64,000 bases of DNA, taken from contig NZ_QPQT01000017.1 in assembly GCF_003605125.1 (NCBI RefSeq), forward strand, positions 33,829 to 97,828, given 5' to 3'. The notes under the pieces were generated by a model. It worked only from the letters and a program-made list of their open reading frames with translations. It was not told the origin of the DNA and ran no database searches. Below, in pieces: positions 1 to 9,576 of the stretch. This DNA comes from Shewanella algidipiscicola. Its GTDB lineage: Bacteria > Pseudomonadota > Gammaproteobacteria > Enterobacterales > Shewanellaceae. The position numbers and the translations under genes were made by a program. How positions within the stretch are numbered: position 1 is the first letter of the stretch; every line of letters starts with the position of its first letter.

Positions 1-1
1 A

Positions 2-1171
2 AAAGAGACGCAGATAGTTAGCCTAGGCAGAGACAAAAAGTGGACTAAAGGGGTGATTAACCCCCCCGTATTTCGCGCATCAACCGTGATCTTTGACACT
101 ATGGAAGAGATGCGTTTTGCCACCAAAAACCGCGCCAATGGCGAGATGTTTTATGGCCGTCGCGGCACCCCTACCCACTTTGCGTTTCAAGCCGCCATCG
201 CCGAACTAGAAGGCGGCGTCGGTACCGCGTTATACCCTTCTGGTTCTGCTGCCATCTCGGGCGCATTATTATCGTTTTTAAAGGCTGGCGATCATCTCTT
301 GATGGTCGATAGCGCCTACGAACCGACCCGGGATCTGTGCGACAAGCTGCTCAAAGGCTTCGGCATTGATACCACCTATTACGATCCCATGATTGGCGCC
401 GACATCGCCACGCTTATCCAGCCCAATACCAAAGTATTATTTCTCGAATCCCCCGGCTCTATCACCATGGAAGTGCAAGATGTGCCCACCCTCAGCCGTA
501 TTGCCCACCAGCATAATATGGTGGTCATGTTAGATAATACCTGGGCATCACCTATCAACTCGCGTCCATTTGATATGGGGGTCGATATTTCGATCCAGGC
601 TGCTACCAAGTATATTGTAGGTCACTCAGATGTGATGCTGGGCACGGCCACAGCAAACAGTCTGCATTGGGATCAACTGCGGGAAAACAGTTACTTAATG
701 GGTCAGTGTACCTCTGCCGACGATGTCTATCTTGCCAGTCGCGGACTGAGAACATTGGGCGTGCGTATGGCACAGCATGAACAAAATGCGCTTAAAGTCG
801 CTAATTGGTTAGTCAGCAGACCCGAGGTGGATCATATTCGTCACCCCGCATTTGCAAGCTGTCCAGGTCATGCATTTTTCAAACGCGATTTCAACGCATC
901 CAATGGTTTATTTTCATTTGTGTTAAAGCAAGGCAACCTCAAATCGGTTACCGCACTGGTCGAAAATATGGAACACTTTAAGATGGGCTTTTCTTGGGGC
1001 GGTTATGAAAGTCTGATCTTGGGCGTATTTGGAATCGATAAACTGCGCACAGCAACCCACTGGGACAGCAGTAAACCCTTAATCCGCTTACACATAGGAC
1101 TGGAAAACCCGGACGATCTCATTGACGATTTAGCCCGCGCTTTTGAGCGGTTCAATCAAGCCCAAGGCTAA
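2..1171 (+). CDS. metC: Cystathionine beta-lyase, 5' end cut by window edge
   Basis: PLP enzyme that cleaves cystathionine to homocysteine, pyruvate and ammonia in methionine synthesis. The frame is open from base 2, and the residues before the GTG at 53 (QIVSLGRDKKWTKG) match the MetC N-terminus, so that GTG is internal and the true start lies outside the window. The PLP lysine is in SIQAATKYIVGHSD (codon 608-610). NRANGEMFYGRRGT, LESPGSITMEV and SWGGYESL are typical of MetC rather than MetB. The C-terminus is complete (LHIGLENPDDLIDDL). No partner gene is visible downstream; the next gene is convergent. Confidence 0.93.
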   Translation, partial: KETQIVSLGRDKKWTKGVINPPVFRASTVIFDTMEEMRFATKNRANGEMFYGRRGTPTHFAFQAAIAELEGGVGTALYPSGSAAISGALLSFLKAGDHLLMVDSAYEPTRDLCDKLLKGFGIDTTYYDPMIGADIATLIQPNTKVLFLESPGSITMEVQDVPTLSRIAHQHNMVVMLDNTWASPINSRPFDMGVDISIQAATKYIVGHSDVMLGTATANSLHWDQLRENSYLMGQCTSADDVYLASRGLRTLGVRMAQHEQNALKVANWLVSRPEVDHIRHPAFASCPGHAFFKRDFNASNGLFSFVLKQGNLKSVTALVENMEHFKMGFSWGGYESLILGVFGIDKLRTATHWDSSKPLIRLHIGLENPDDLIDDLARAFERFNQAQG

Positions 1172-1373
1172 ATGAGGCGTTGGTGCACTCAGGCTAGGGG
1201 GTAAACAAAGGGTAGCGCTAAAGGTTTAACCAGAGATTGTAATGGTTAAACCCGATGCCATCGCCCCCAAGTCTGGTCTATGTGACTAAAATACTCAACG
1301 GGAGACTTACCGGACTAACACTTCGAATTAGCGCTTACTCATCGCAAGTATAAAATGGGTTAGCACATTCTTT

Positions 1374-1913
1374 TTAACGTACGGAGTTACCAGCCTTAGT
1401 TGCTGGGTCTTGCCAAGCGTGTGTACCATATAAAGGCACCGTTGAGAGGGCGTGCTTATGGCTGCCATTGGTTTCTTTAGTTGAATACGACAGGTAAATT
1501 AAGGTTTGATTTTCAGCATCATAGATTCGGCGCACCTTAAGCACTTTAAATAAAATGCTCAATGAAGCCTTAAACACCACCTCGCCATTTTTGCTCTTAT
1601 CGATGGTGGCAATATCCGCGGCGGTTATTGGCCCAGTTTGGCGACAGGCGATACCCATATCAGAGGGATCGGCAAAATCTAGGTTGGCTTCAATACGGCT
1701 AATATGACAGGTGACACCCGGCACTTTGGGATCGTCCAAAGCATCGATAAGCACATCTTTTGTAGTAAACAGACCAAGACTCACCTTGCCGACATCATCA
1801 CCGCAGCCTGTGGCCATTAACATCACGCTAGCAAGTAACAAGGAGGTTAACCCCTTAGATGAATAGGATTGGGCTGTTGGCGCTTGCGATAAAAATGATG
1901 AAAAAAATGACAT
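1374..1913 (-). CDS. creA: CreA family lipoprotein
   Basis: 179 residues. An N-terminal hydrophobic stretch ends in a lipobox-like MATGC (Cys about 37), so the mature protein is probably a lipoprotein. The rest matches the CreA family: DALDDPKVPGVTCHISR, GIACRQTGPI, GEVVFKASLSILFKVLKVRRIYD and a C-terminal SAVP-like STVPLYG. The E. coli homologue is a periplasmic protein of unknown biochemical role. GGGAAG precedes the ATG. The N-terminal extension before the hydrophobic core is longer than usual; a later start is possible. The gene lies alone between metC (convergent) and yegD (same strand, 326 bases upstream). Confidence 0.8.
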   Translation of the reverse strand: MSFFSSFLSQAPTAQSYSSKGLTSLLLASVMLMATGCGDDVGKVSLGLFTTKDVLIDALDDPKVPGVTCHISRIEANLDFADPSDMGIACRQTGPITAADIATIDKSKNGEVVFKASLSILFKVLKVRRIYDAENQTLIYLSYSTKETNGSHKHALSTVPLYGTHAWQDPATKAGNSVR

Positions 1914-1935
1914 AGTAGCTTCCCTGTAACTTAAA

Positions 1936-2100
1936 CCTGAATGACTTGAGCCTGAATGACTTGAGCCTGAATAATTTGAACTTGGGTGACTTAAATGTGA
2001 GTTGCTTGAACTTTAGTGGCTTCACTTAAGCGACGTGCATCTGAATCACTCACATATCAGCCACTTGAGTACGCACCTAAAATACCTACTTGAATATCAG
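1936..2100. repeat. Decaying 15-bp tandem repeat array
   Basis: Units of 15 bases based on CCTGAATGACTTGAG. Copies at 1936-1950 and 1951-1965 are identical. Units at 1966, 1981, 1996 and 2011 diverge progressively, and units to about 2100 are barely recognisable. The array lies just upstream of the creA start, so it would occupy its 5' leader or promoter. No reading frame is associated with it. Confidence 0.75.
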
Positions 2101-2113
2101 TCACTGGATGATA

Positions 2114-2165
2114 ATGCCTTTTAACGGTAAATACCTAAATTAATCCTATTTACCGTTAAAGGCAT
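2114..2165. repeat. Long inverted repeat between yegD and creA
   Basis: Arms at 2114-2132 and 2148-2165 are complementary over 18 bases with one bulged T, around a 15-base AT-rich spacer. It sits 75 bases past the yegD stop. No T-run follows the stem on either strand, so it is not a clear intrinsic terminator; a processing hairpin or small palindromic repeat is also possible. Confidence 0.7.
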
Positions 2166-2239
2166 AACCCCACCGCCTTGAGCTAATCGCCTGCGTCAGA
2201 ATGAAATAACCTTGGTTATCAGGCATTCATTAACCGACT

Positions 2240-3610
2240 TTAATTAAAGATGCGTTGCGACCAGCGGGTTAATCCTGCCGTGACGCTACCAAAATGATCG
2301 CCAACGACAATATCGATTGCAGGATAGATGGCCGCGATACTGTTATAGATAGCCGGGCTTTTCGCTGTCCCGCCCGTCACGTAGATAATATCGGGCATGA
2401 CACCGGATTCGGCTAACGCAGCAGCCATCAAAGATTGAATTTGCGCCACAGGCTGACTAATGGCATCGATAAACATCTGCTCGTCGACATTGGCATCCAA
2501 TTGCTGGCAAATATAATCTAGCGTCACTGTGGTTTTGCTTGTCTCTGACAAGGCAATTTTCGCCGCTTCAGCACTTCTGACAATACGATAACCTAGCTGA
2601 TCTTGCTGCACTTTTAACAAGCGCTGTAGCAAGTCGGCGCGCTCGGCATCGGTAATCAGCGCTTTGATCATATTGCGCGAGCTCAGGCTGGCAAAGTCGC
2701 GCTGAGCGCTAATATCATTGACAGCCACCGCATTCCAAAACGGTTTACTTGGTACAGGTAGGCCATTGACCATATGACTGCCAAGCCCCATGTGCTGCAT
2801 AAAAGCTTTCATCGATAAGGCGATATCCAGATCGTTACCCCCGATCCGCTGTCCACTATGACCTAAGAAATCGTCGCTGCGATCGGCTTTGTCGATATGC
2901 GATGGGCCCATTTTGACCACTGAGCAATCTGTGGTGCCGCCACCAACGTCGACAACCAACACCGTTTTATCATCGGTTAAGCTGGCTTCAAAATCCATGC
3001 CTGCCGCTAGCGGTTCAAACAAAAAGGCCACGGCCTCAAATCCAGCTCGGCTGGCCGCTAAACGCAAGATATCTTCGGCTTGGGCATTACTCTCTTCGCC
3101 GCCAATGCCTTGAAAGTTGACCGGACGCCCTATCACCGCATGGGTCACTTTTTGGCCGCGGCTCGCCAGCTTTGCATCGGCGAGTTGTTTGATGTGCAGC
3201 ATCATCATGGTGACGATATCTTCGAATAAGGCCACTTGGTCTGCTCGTAATCCTGTCGCACCTAAAAACGATTTAGGTGAACGGACATAAAAGCCCTCTT
3301 CGGGCATCTCAAGGTAATGTTGCACCGCTTGTTCGCCAACAAAAACCGCCTGTTCATCTGCATCTAGGTCTAACTCTCGACGAGCTTGGCGGGCACGACT
3401 CAACTGCGCTGAGCGTGCTGTTGCATAGGCGCTTTGCTGCTCAACCGGCAGCGCTTTAAACACTGCCTCACAAATAAGGTCCCGGTCGAGGGCATATAAG
3501 GTTGAAACCAGATAATGTGAATCAGTTGACAAGGGTATTAGCGTAACAGTGTCTTGATCCATTATTCCCACGGCGCAATTGGCGCTACCGTAATCGAATC
3601 CAACAAACAT
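2240..3610 (-). CDS. yegD: Hsp70 family protein, YegD type
   Basis: 456 residues: an actin-like ATPase related to DnaK but without the DnaK substrate-binding half. Phosphate-1 motif FVGFDYGSANCAVG is at the N-terminus, VVDVGGGTTDCSVV about residue 218, and the adenosine motif YVTGGTAKSP about 420. SPKSFLGATGL and GRPVNFQG are YegD signatures. The ATG at 3610 is chosen over one 72 bases upstream because it has GGAG seven bases before it and aligns with the YegD start. Its cellular role is not established. It is divergent from the nfeD-type gene. Confidence 0.88.
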   Translation of the reverse strand: MFVGFDYGSANCAVGIMDQDTVTLIPLSTDSHYLVSTLYALDRDLICEAVFKALPVEQQSAYATARSAQLSRARQARRELDLDADEQAVFVGEQAVQHYLEMPEEGFYVRSPKSFLGATGLRADQVALFEDIVTMMMLHIKQLADAKLASRGQKVTHAVIGRPVNFQGIGGEESNAQAEDILRLAASRAGFEAVAFLFEPLAAGMDFEASLTDDKTVLVVDVGGGTTDCSVVKMGPSHIDKADRSDDFLGHSGQRIGGNDLDIALSMKAFMQHMGLGSHMVNGLPVPSKPFWNAVAVNDISAQRDFASLSSRNMIKALITDAERADLLQRLLKVQQDQLGYRIVRSAEAAKIALSETSKTTVTLDYICQQLDANVDEQMFIDAISQPVAQIQSLMAAALAESGVMPDIIYVTGGTAKSPAIYNSIAAIYPAIDIVVGDHFGSVTAGLTRWSQRIFN

Positions 3611-3864
3611 GCTTAAGCTCCAACGAGTAAAAAGCCGTGCAAAATAGCACACTCGCACTAAAAGACAACCAACGTCATACAATAATCGCGCCCCAACAGG
3701 GAAATAACTTCAGTTCAGGAGACATTAACGCCGCACCTAGGCAACCGATTGCCGCTCACGTGTGGCACTCGCCTGCTAAGCACATGGCACAACTACCCAC
3801 ATATGACCTGCCCAATAACGCTTAATAGACTAGACTTAATATTAGCTAGACTCAGGACGCCGTT

Positions 3865-5451
3865 ATGACTGCACAGCTAACATCAGCAAGATGGGCTCGC
3901 AAGAGCGAATGGCTCACCCACCGCAGGCAGATAAATTGGCAATGGACTCACCGGCCGCAGGCCAACGAGATCATAACCAGTATCATAGGCCTGCTTGTGA
4001 TGCTATTACTGACTATAAGTGCCTCGAGCACTGCTATGGCGCAAGCTAAAATCCATGCCATCACAGAGCCACAAGCTCACACACAGCAGAGCGTGCCATT
4101 ATTACGCTTTGAAGGGGCTATCGGCCCAGCTGTCAGCGAATACTTGATCAGCGAAATCACTCAGGCGAATCAACTTCCTTTATCGCAGCGTCCCCCCTTG
4201 CTAATGATCACTATGGACACCCCGGGTGGCCTTGTCAGTAGTTTACGTACCATCAACCAAGCCATATTGGCCTCGACAATACCTATCGCGTGTTTAGTCT
4301 CTCCCTCTGGCGCCAGAGCCATGAGTGCGGGAACCTATATCTTGTACGCCTGCCATGTTGCAGCAATGGCACCTGCCACAACCTTAGGTGCAGCAACGCC
4401 AGTCAAGATGGGGGGGCCTATATCTCCGCCTAATGCGCCCTCACCTAAAGATTCCCCCCCTGCCGATCGCGGCGATAAAAATGGCAGTGGTGAAAATAAC
4501 AATAGAGATAAAATAACCCCGTCAGATAATGGCAGTGCAATGGAGCGTAAGGTGTTAAATGATGCCGTAGCGAGCATTCGCGCCTTAGCGACACTGCGCA
4601 AGCGTAACATCGACTTTGCCGAGCGTGCTGTCACCGAGGCCGCCACCTTGACGGCAACTGAAGCCTTAGCCCAAAACGTGATCAACTTTATTGCTGATGA
4701 TGCCGCCGATCTGCTAGCTCAACTCAATGGCACCCAAGTGGATATGGGGGATAAACTGCTGACATTAACCTTAGACAATGCCCAACTCATAGCCCATCAA
4801 CGCAGCTGGCGTAATCACTTTATTGCAACCATTACCGACCCCAATGTCGCCTATATTTTAATGCTGATTGGTATTTACGGCATATTGCTCGAATTTTATA
4901 GCCCAGGAGTCGGCGTTGCGGGGGTGACTGGCGCCATATCACTGTTTATCGCTTTGTATGCTTTTCAGTTACTGCCTATCAATTATGTTGGACTAGGCTT
5001 GATGCTATTAGGTATCAGCTTGTTAGTTGCCGAATCTATGGTGCCAAGTTTTGGCATTTTCGGATTAGGCGGTGCGGTCGCATTTGCTCTAGGCTCCATT
5101 TTCCTCATGGACAGTGAGGTAGAGGATTTTGCGATTTCGCTGCCACTCATTGGTGCAGTAACCGTTACAGCGCTGCTATTTTCGCTGTGGGTATTAACCA
5201 CCCTGTGGCGGCAACGTCAACGTAAACCCGTGAGTGGTGATGATGCGATTGTCGGCGCACAGGCCATAGTCGTAGAGGGATTTATTGAAAAAGGATTTGT
5301 CAGCCTTGATGGCGAACATTGGGCCGCGGTGAGTGATAAACCGACCCATACGGCTCAGCGGGTTTTGGTGCTTGCTAGAGACCACCTCACCCTAAAAGTT
5401 ACCCCAACCTCCGCCCTTCCCGCTAAGGAGATTATCAATGGACGCAATTAG
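3865..5451 (+). CDS. NfeD-type membrane-bound serine protease (ClpP class)
   Basis: 528 residues. A signal/TM segment lies about residues 35-58. A ClpP-class domain follows, with GGLVSSLR oxyanion region and nucleophile Ser154 in ARAMSAGTY; Lys229 in MERKVLND is the likely general base (Ser-Lys dyad, as in archaeal NfeD proteases). Four to five TM segments lie about 328-450 and an OB-fold NfeD domain at the C-terminus. Between Ser and Lys is a low-complexity insert of about 45 residues rich in Pro, Asn, Asp and Gly. AGGA precedes the ATG. The stop overlaps the stomatin gene by 14 bases; such pairs are usual, and stomatin is a known substrate of these proteases. Confidence 0.87.
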   Translation: MTAQLTSARWARKSEWLTHRRQINWQWTHRPQANEIITSIIGLLVMLLLTISASSTAMAQAKIHAITEPQAHTQQSVPLLRFEGAIGPAVSEYLISEITQANQLPLSQRPPLLMITMDTPGGLVSSLRTINQAILASTIPIACLVSPSGARAMSAGTYILYACHVAAMAPATTLGAATPVKMGGPISPPNAPSPKDSPPADRGDKNGSGENNNRDKITPSDNGSAMERKVLNDAVASIRALATLRKRNIDFAERAVTEAATLTATEALAQNVINFIADDAADLLAQLNGTQVDMGDKLLTLTLDNAQLIAHQRSWRNHFIATITDPNVAYILMLIGIYGILLEFYSPGVGVAGVTGAISLFIALYAFQLLPINYVGLGLMLLGISLLVAESMVPSFGIFGLGGAVAFALGSIFLMDSEVEDFAISLPLIGAVTVTALLFSLWVLTTLWRQRQRKPVSGDDAIVGAQAIVVEGFIEKGFVSLDGEHWAAVSDKPTHTAQRVLVLARDHLTLKVTPTSALPAKEIINGRN

Positions 5452-6349
5452 TTATAACCCTTCGGTGTTTTTTATCGCGCTAGGTTTTTTGCTATTGGCT
5501 GTACTATTTAGTGCCTTCAGAATCCTACGAGAATATGAACGCGGCGTGATCTTTATGTTAGGGCGCTTTTACCAAGTCAAAGGGCCGGGACTGATTATCG
5601 TCATCCCTCTTATCCAACAAATGGTGCGTGTTGACCTGCGTACCGTAGTGATGGATGTCCCCACTCAAGATGTGATCAGCCGCGATAATGTATCCGTTAA
5701 GGTGAATGCAGTGCTCTACTTTCGAGTGATCGATGCGCAAAAGGCGATCATTAATGTAGAAGACTACTTACAAGCCACCTCACAGCTAGCGCAAACGACC
5801 CTACGTTCGGTACTAGGCCAACATGAACTGGATGAAATGCTCGCCAATCGAGAGATGCTCAATACCGACATTCAATCAATATTAGATAGCCGCACCGACG
5901 GTTGGGGCATTAAGGTATCGAATGTCGAGATTAAACATGTGGATCTGAATGAAACCATGGTACGCGCCATAGCAAGACAAGCTGAAGCAGAGCGAACTCG
6001 TCGAGCCAAGGTGATACATGCCTCTGGTGAAATGGAAGCCTCGGCCAAACTGGTCACCGCCGCGAAAACCCTGGCTAAAGAACCTAACGCGATTTTACTA
6101 CGCTACCTGCAAACGTTAACCGAGATCGCTGGCGAAAAAAATTCGACGATTTTATTTCCTCTGCCGATGAACTTACTTAACGGCATTATGGATAAAACCC
6201 TATCTGGCGAGGAACCAATGATAACCAACGCTGCAAGGGCAGACGATAATAGCAATGCCAATCTTGGCACCATGGCTGATCTCAATGACGCTACTGTTGA
6301 TGATATTGTTGATGCGCCCTCTTCAGCGAATGAATCCAAGACGGACTAA
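5438..6349 (+). CDS. Stomatin-like SPFH/band 7 membrane protein (slipin)
   Basis: 303 residues. One N-terminal TM segment (about 10-28) precedes the band 7 domain ([43 protein letters not shown]) and an alpha-helical region ([14 protein letters not shown]) that drives oligomerisation. The last 45 residues are acidic and probably disordered. Slipins form scaffolds in membrane microdomains. The gene starts inside the nfeD-type gene, so the two are translationally coupled. HflK/HflC are more distant relatives, and the pairing with NfeD argues for slipin. Confidence 0.9.
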   Translation: MDAISYNPSVFFIALGFLLLAVLFSAFRILREYERGVIFMLGRFYQVKGPGLIIVIPLIQQMVRVDLRTVVMDVPTQDVISRDNVSVKVNAVLYFRVIDAQKAIINVEDYLQATSQLAQTTLRSVLGQHELDEMLANREMLNTDIQSILDSRTDGWGIKVSNVEIKHVDLNETMVRAIARQAEAERTRRAKVIHASGEMEASAKLVTAAKTLAKEPNAILLRYLQTLTEIAGEKNSTILFPLPMNLLNGIMDKTLSGEEPMITNAARADDNSNANLGTMADLNDATVDDIVDAPSSANESKTD

Positions 6350-6399
6350 GTACCACGCTTAAGTGTTAATCGATTCACCATAATCATTACAGTTGCACC

Positions 6400-7431
6400 T
6401 TACTGACCAAAGCGAGTCGCCTCAAATCGATTAAGCAAGCTATGCACGCAATAACAGGCAATCAGAGTCAATACGATCGCCACCATGATGCTGCTGGCGC
6501 GGTACAAACTGCTAAACACCAAGTCGTTATTTGGGGTTAAGTTTTGTCCATACAAGATGCCTAGTGTCGACATGCCCGCAAAACCAACGCCAGAGCCCAT
6601 CGCCTCGCTAATATGCGCTTGACTGAACAACAAGCTAAATAACCAAAACAGTGGCAATAATAACACTAATTCATGCGACCAGTTATACAGCAACAGCTGG
6701 ATCATTAAACCACAACTGACCCCTAAAATGGTGCCCAGAGCACGCCGCCGAGCATAGTCGAGCGCGCCATTCCAATGCATAGGAAATAGGAGCAATAGTG
6801 TGGTCGCCTGCGCCGATAACGAATCACGCAGATCAAACACCTGAAACAGGCAAAAAGATAAGGTCGCCACACTGGCACCTAATAGAGCCTCATGTCGCAT
6901 ACGATTAGGACCTTTGCTGGGCGCAGTTGGCGCGGCTCTAGGGCTAACATCAGGAAACACCAGCATCATCAATAACGCTATCGCAATTGAGACGATATGA
7001 CCCCAAAAATTACAAAATACCAAATCGATTAAGTTTGTGTCTGGATAGCTGGCAAAATGCAGCATGATACTCAAACTAATGACGCCATTGGCACCAAACA
7101 GAAATAGGCTACCGCGCGACATACAGGCAAATCGATACAGAAATAACACGAAGGCCAGCAATGACATCACCACAGGTTGTCCGCCAAACACTCCAGCGAT
7201 GAGGCTCACTTCAAGAATAGATAACACCGATGAGGCGATCACTTGGCGAGTCACATGCATCGACATGACAGGCACTAACCCCAGCAATAACATGGGCGTT
7301 ACGGTAAAAAACACCCCATAATTAAAGCCCATCAGCTTGCTACATAAAAAGCCGAGACTGGCCCCTGTGGCGATACGTAAACATTGCTGCAGATCGTTGC
7401 TTGTCATCGGATGATGACGAATTAACTGCAT
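6400..7431 (-). CDS. DUF2955 membrane protein, FUSC-like, efflux partner of HlyD protein
   Basis: 343 residues with about ten hydrophobic segments in two halves separated by a basic loop near residue 170, the layout of FUSC/AaeB-like inner-membrane transporters, here of the DUF2955 type. The ATG at 7431 is preferred over a GTG six bases upstream because GAGG lies five bases before it. Only seven bases separate it from the HlyD stop, so the two are co-translated. Context points to export of an organic compound, probably an aromatic acid or drug; no substrate can be named. Confidence 0.78.
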   Translation of the reverse strand: MQLIRHHPMTSNDLQQCLRIATGASLGFLCSKLMGFNYGVFFTVTPMLLLGLVPVMSMHVTRQVIASSVLSILEVSLIAGVFGGQPVVMSLLAFVLFLYRFACMSRGSLFLFGANGVISLSIMLHFASYPDTNLIDLVFCNFWGHIVSIAIALLMMLVFPDVSPRAAPTAPSKGPNRMRHEALLGASVATLSFCLFQVFDLRDSLSAQATTLLLLFPMHWNGALDYARRRALGTILGVSCGLMIQLLLYNWSHELVLLLPLFWLFSLLFSQAHISEAMGSGVGFAGMSTLGILYGQNLTPNNDLVFSSLYRASSIMVAIVLTLIACYCVHSLLNRFEATRFGQ

Positions 7432-7438
7432 AACCACC

Positions 7439-8497
7439 TCAATAAATATAGTGCAACAAGCTAATGAGCTTTATTTGCCCACTGGCCAACAAGCGATAGG
7501 CACCATTTTCTGGCTGCAGTTGCACTGTAGCTTTGGCACCTGCTGGTAAGGTATTGGGTTGTGATCCATTCATATCCAGGTGCAACCTAAAACGCTGCGC
7601 ATCACGAACCCAGCGATTAGACTCTTCAGGTGTCGCTAAACGACCATCTGCAGCAAACTGCGCCGCACTAACACCAGCATCAAGGCTACTGACTTTAGCC
7701 TCATAGACCTGACCAGGCTGACTATCAAAGGCCACCCACGCGTTGGCGCCGCGACTAACATGACGCAGGCTTTTCTCACGAAAATCGGCGATAACATCGA
7801 CATCCTCAAGCACCAAGGCCATCACAGGCGAGCCATTATTGACCATGTTGCCAGACGCGAGCTGCACATTGGTAACGACCCCATCATGATCGGCGCGTAT
7901 TTGGGTATAGCTCAGGGCTAAACGTGCTTTTTTGAGGTTATTGTGTGCTTGACGTAATTTAAGATTACTGTCTCCAGCATCGCCACGCAGCGTACTGACC
8001 TTGGCTAATTGTGCCTTAGCGGCGCGCAGCTGAGATAAACTGGCTTTCACTTGGGTCCGCGCTTGATCTATCATCTGTTGCGACACACTTTGCTGGGAAT
8101 AAAGCGATTGTATGCGCTTAGCTTCGCGCTGCTTTAAGGCAAAGTTAATTTCACTGGCCGCCACATCTGCCTCTGCCACAGCCATAGCGGCATCGAGTTC
8201 GGCATTATCTTGCTTTGCTTGTTCAAGGGCCAACTCAGCCTGCTCTAACGCGAGTTGATATTCGGTAGGATCGAGCCTAAATAGCGGATCGCCTTGAGTC
8301 ACTTTTTGATTATTATTCACATAGACCTGCACCACTCTACCGCTGATCTGCGGTGCTACTTGAGTTATGGTACGAGTCGCCATGGCCTGGGTCGTTAACG
8401 GCATTTTGATATCGGCAAGTAAAAAATAACTAAAAAGTAGCAAAAAGCCCACAATGGCAAATTTGACTAACCGCGTAAATTGTTGATCTGGCGTCAT
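7439..8497 (-). CDS. HlyD/EmrA-type membrane fusion protein
   Basis: 352 residues. A single TM segment (about 12-30) is followed by a split lipoyl domain (VAPQISGRVVQVYV and YTQIRADHDGVVTNVQLASG) flanking a coiled-coil hairpin about 80-200 rich in Gln, Ala and Lys, then a beta-barrel domain. It joins an inner-membrane transporter to the outer envelope. The order on the minus strand is marR, hlyD, DUF2955 with gaps of 10 and 7 bases, one operon. No outer-membrane channel gene is nearby. Confidence 0.88.
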   Translation of the reverse strand: MTPDQQFTRLVKFAIVGFLLLFSYFLLADIKMPLTTQAMATRTITQVAPQISGRVVQVYVNNNQKVTQGDPLFRLDPTEYQLALEQAELALEQAKQDNAELDAAMAVAEADVAASEINFALKQREAKRIQSLYSQQSVSQQMIDQARTQVKASLSQLRAAKAQLAKVSTLRGDAGDSNLKLRQAHNNLKKARLALSYTQIRADHDGVVTNVQLASGNMVNNGSPVMALVLEDVDVIADFREKSLRHVSRGANAWVAFDSQPGQVYEAKVSSLDAGVSAAQFAADGRLATPEESNRWVRDAQRFRLHLDMNGSQPNTLPAGAKATVQLQPENGAYRLLASGQIKLISLLHYIY

Positions 8498-8507
8498 ATA
8501 CTCTAGA

Positions 8508-9026
8508 TTACTCCTGTGCTTTAGTTGCGGTAGCCTCTAATCTAGCTGCCGCATTGTGACTAATTTGGTTAAGTGTTTGTTCAAACTGCGCTTGCATTTC
8601 AAGACTAACTCCTGACAGCAATTCGGCGCGTACCCGAATAATTTTAGCTTCCATTTGATCTAGTACTGCCAGTCCCGCCTCGGTCAGTGCAACACGTCTG
8701 ACACGTTTGTCATGCTCACAGCAGTGACGTATCACCAACCCCTGCTGTTCTAACTGGCCTAAAGTACGCATCAACGAAGCCAACTCAATTTCTAATGCCT
8801 CTGCGAGGTGCTTTTGGCTCACATCTTGGCCGATACGGTACAGCTTCCACAACGCGGTCCAGCGAGAATGGGTTAACCCCAGCGGGGCTAATTCGCCATC
8901 GGCAACCATTCGCCACAACCGATGCAAGCGGCCTAAACGTTCACCTAACGACAATTCTGAATGCTCGGCCATTGGCTGAGCAGAGTTTACATGTTCGCTT
9001 TCGGTCTTATTCACAGTACTCACCAT
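8508..9026 (-). CDS. MarR/SlyA family transcriptional regulator
   Basis: 172 residues with a winged helix-turn-helix about 55-125: LTHSRWTALWKLYRIG, SQKHLAEALEIELASLMRTLGQLEQQGLV and a wing with DKRVRRVALTEAG, all typical of MarR. It is the first gene of the efflux operon and probably represses it until a ligand binds. Two palindromes containing CTTAGC and GCTAAG about 195 bases upstream are its probable operators. No clear Shine-Dalgarno precedes the ATG at 9026, so a later start such as the Met at residue 19 is possible. Confidence 0.85.
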   Translation of the reverse strand: MVSTVNKTESEHVNSAQPMAEHSELSLGERLGRLHRLWRMVADGELAPLGLTHSRWTALWKLYRIGQDVSQKHLAEALEIELASLMRTLGQLEQQGLVIRHCCEHDKRVRRVALTEAGLAVLDQMEAKIIRVRAELLSGVSLEMQAQFEQTLNQISHNAAARLEATATKAQE

Positions 9027-9219
9027 TATTAAGTGGATGACAACTCATCCTCTGCATTATGTTGTTATCCGGCTGCATGTCGCCCAGCGCCAGTGTTATA
9101 GAGCATTAACCAGCCCTGAGATGAATTGTGCCTTTAAGGCAATATGACACCTACACCTACACCTACAAACCATGTTGATATCCTTATGTCATGGGACCGG
9201 GCAGTCTTGAGGTTTTTTA

Positions 9220-9262
9220 CTTAGCCTGCTAAGCATTATATTTACTTAGCAGGCTAAGTAAA
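9220..9262. promoter_or_regulatory. Paired palindromic operators, probably for the MarR regulator
   Basis: Site 1 (9220-9233) is CTTAGC, a CT centre, then GCTAAG. Site 2 (9241-9262) is TTTACTTAGC, an AG centre, then GCTAAGTAAA, a perfect 10-base palindrome. Their centres are about 25 bases apart. Twofold sites of this size suit a dimeric MarR protein. They lie about 195 bases before the marR start, implying a long leader or an undetected upstream start. Confidence 0.7.
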
Positions 9263-9576
9263 TAGGTGCGGTAAAAAATATTTCGGCGAGCATAAGCGTT
9301 ACTGACAGGTGAAATACAACCGCAGCACATAAAGTGTGCGGCTTCGTCTATTGAGTCATTACAGATATGCCATAAGTACTGGATAACGTTATGAGCCCAT
9401 TTGATTAGATGTTGGGGATGCGGCTCTGGGATATGACTTGAATAAAAACTGGAATCAAGCGTTTAAATAGAGAGCGTTAACACTAAGCTTGAAGCATGCT
9501 GCTTTATGCAAATAAGAACCAAAAGAACACTCTAATGATCCAGGTTAAAAGTAGATATTGATGTTGTAATAAACAA

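Noticed and set aside
3637..3825. 62-codon frame in the yegD/nfeD divergent region
   Set aside because: It covers the divergent promoters, lacks protein-like patterning and a ribosome site.
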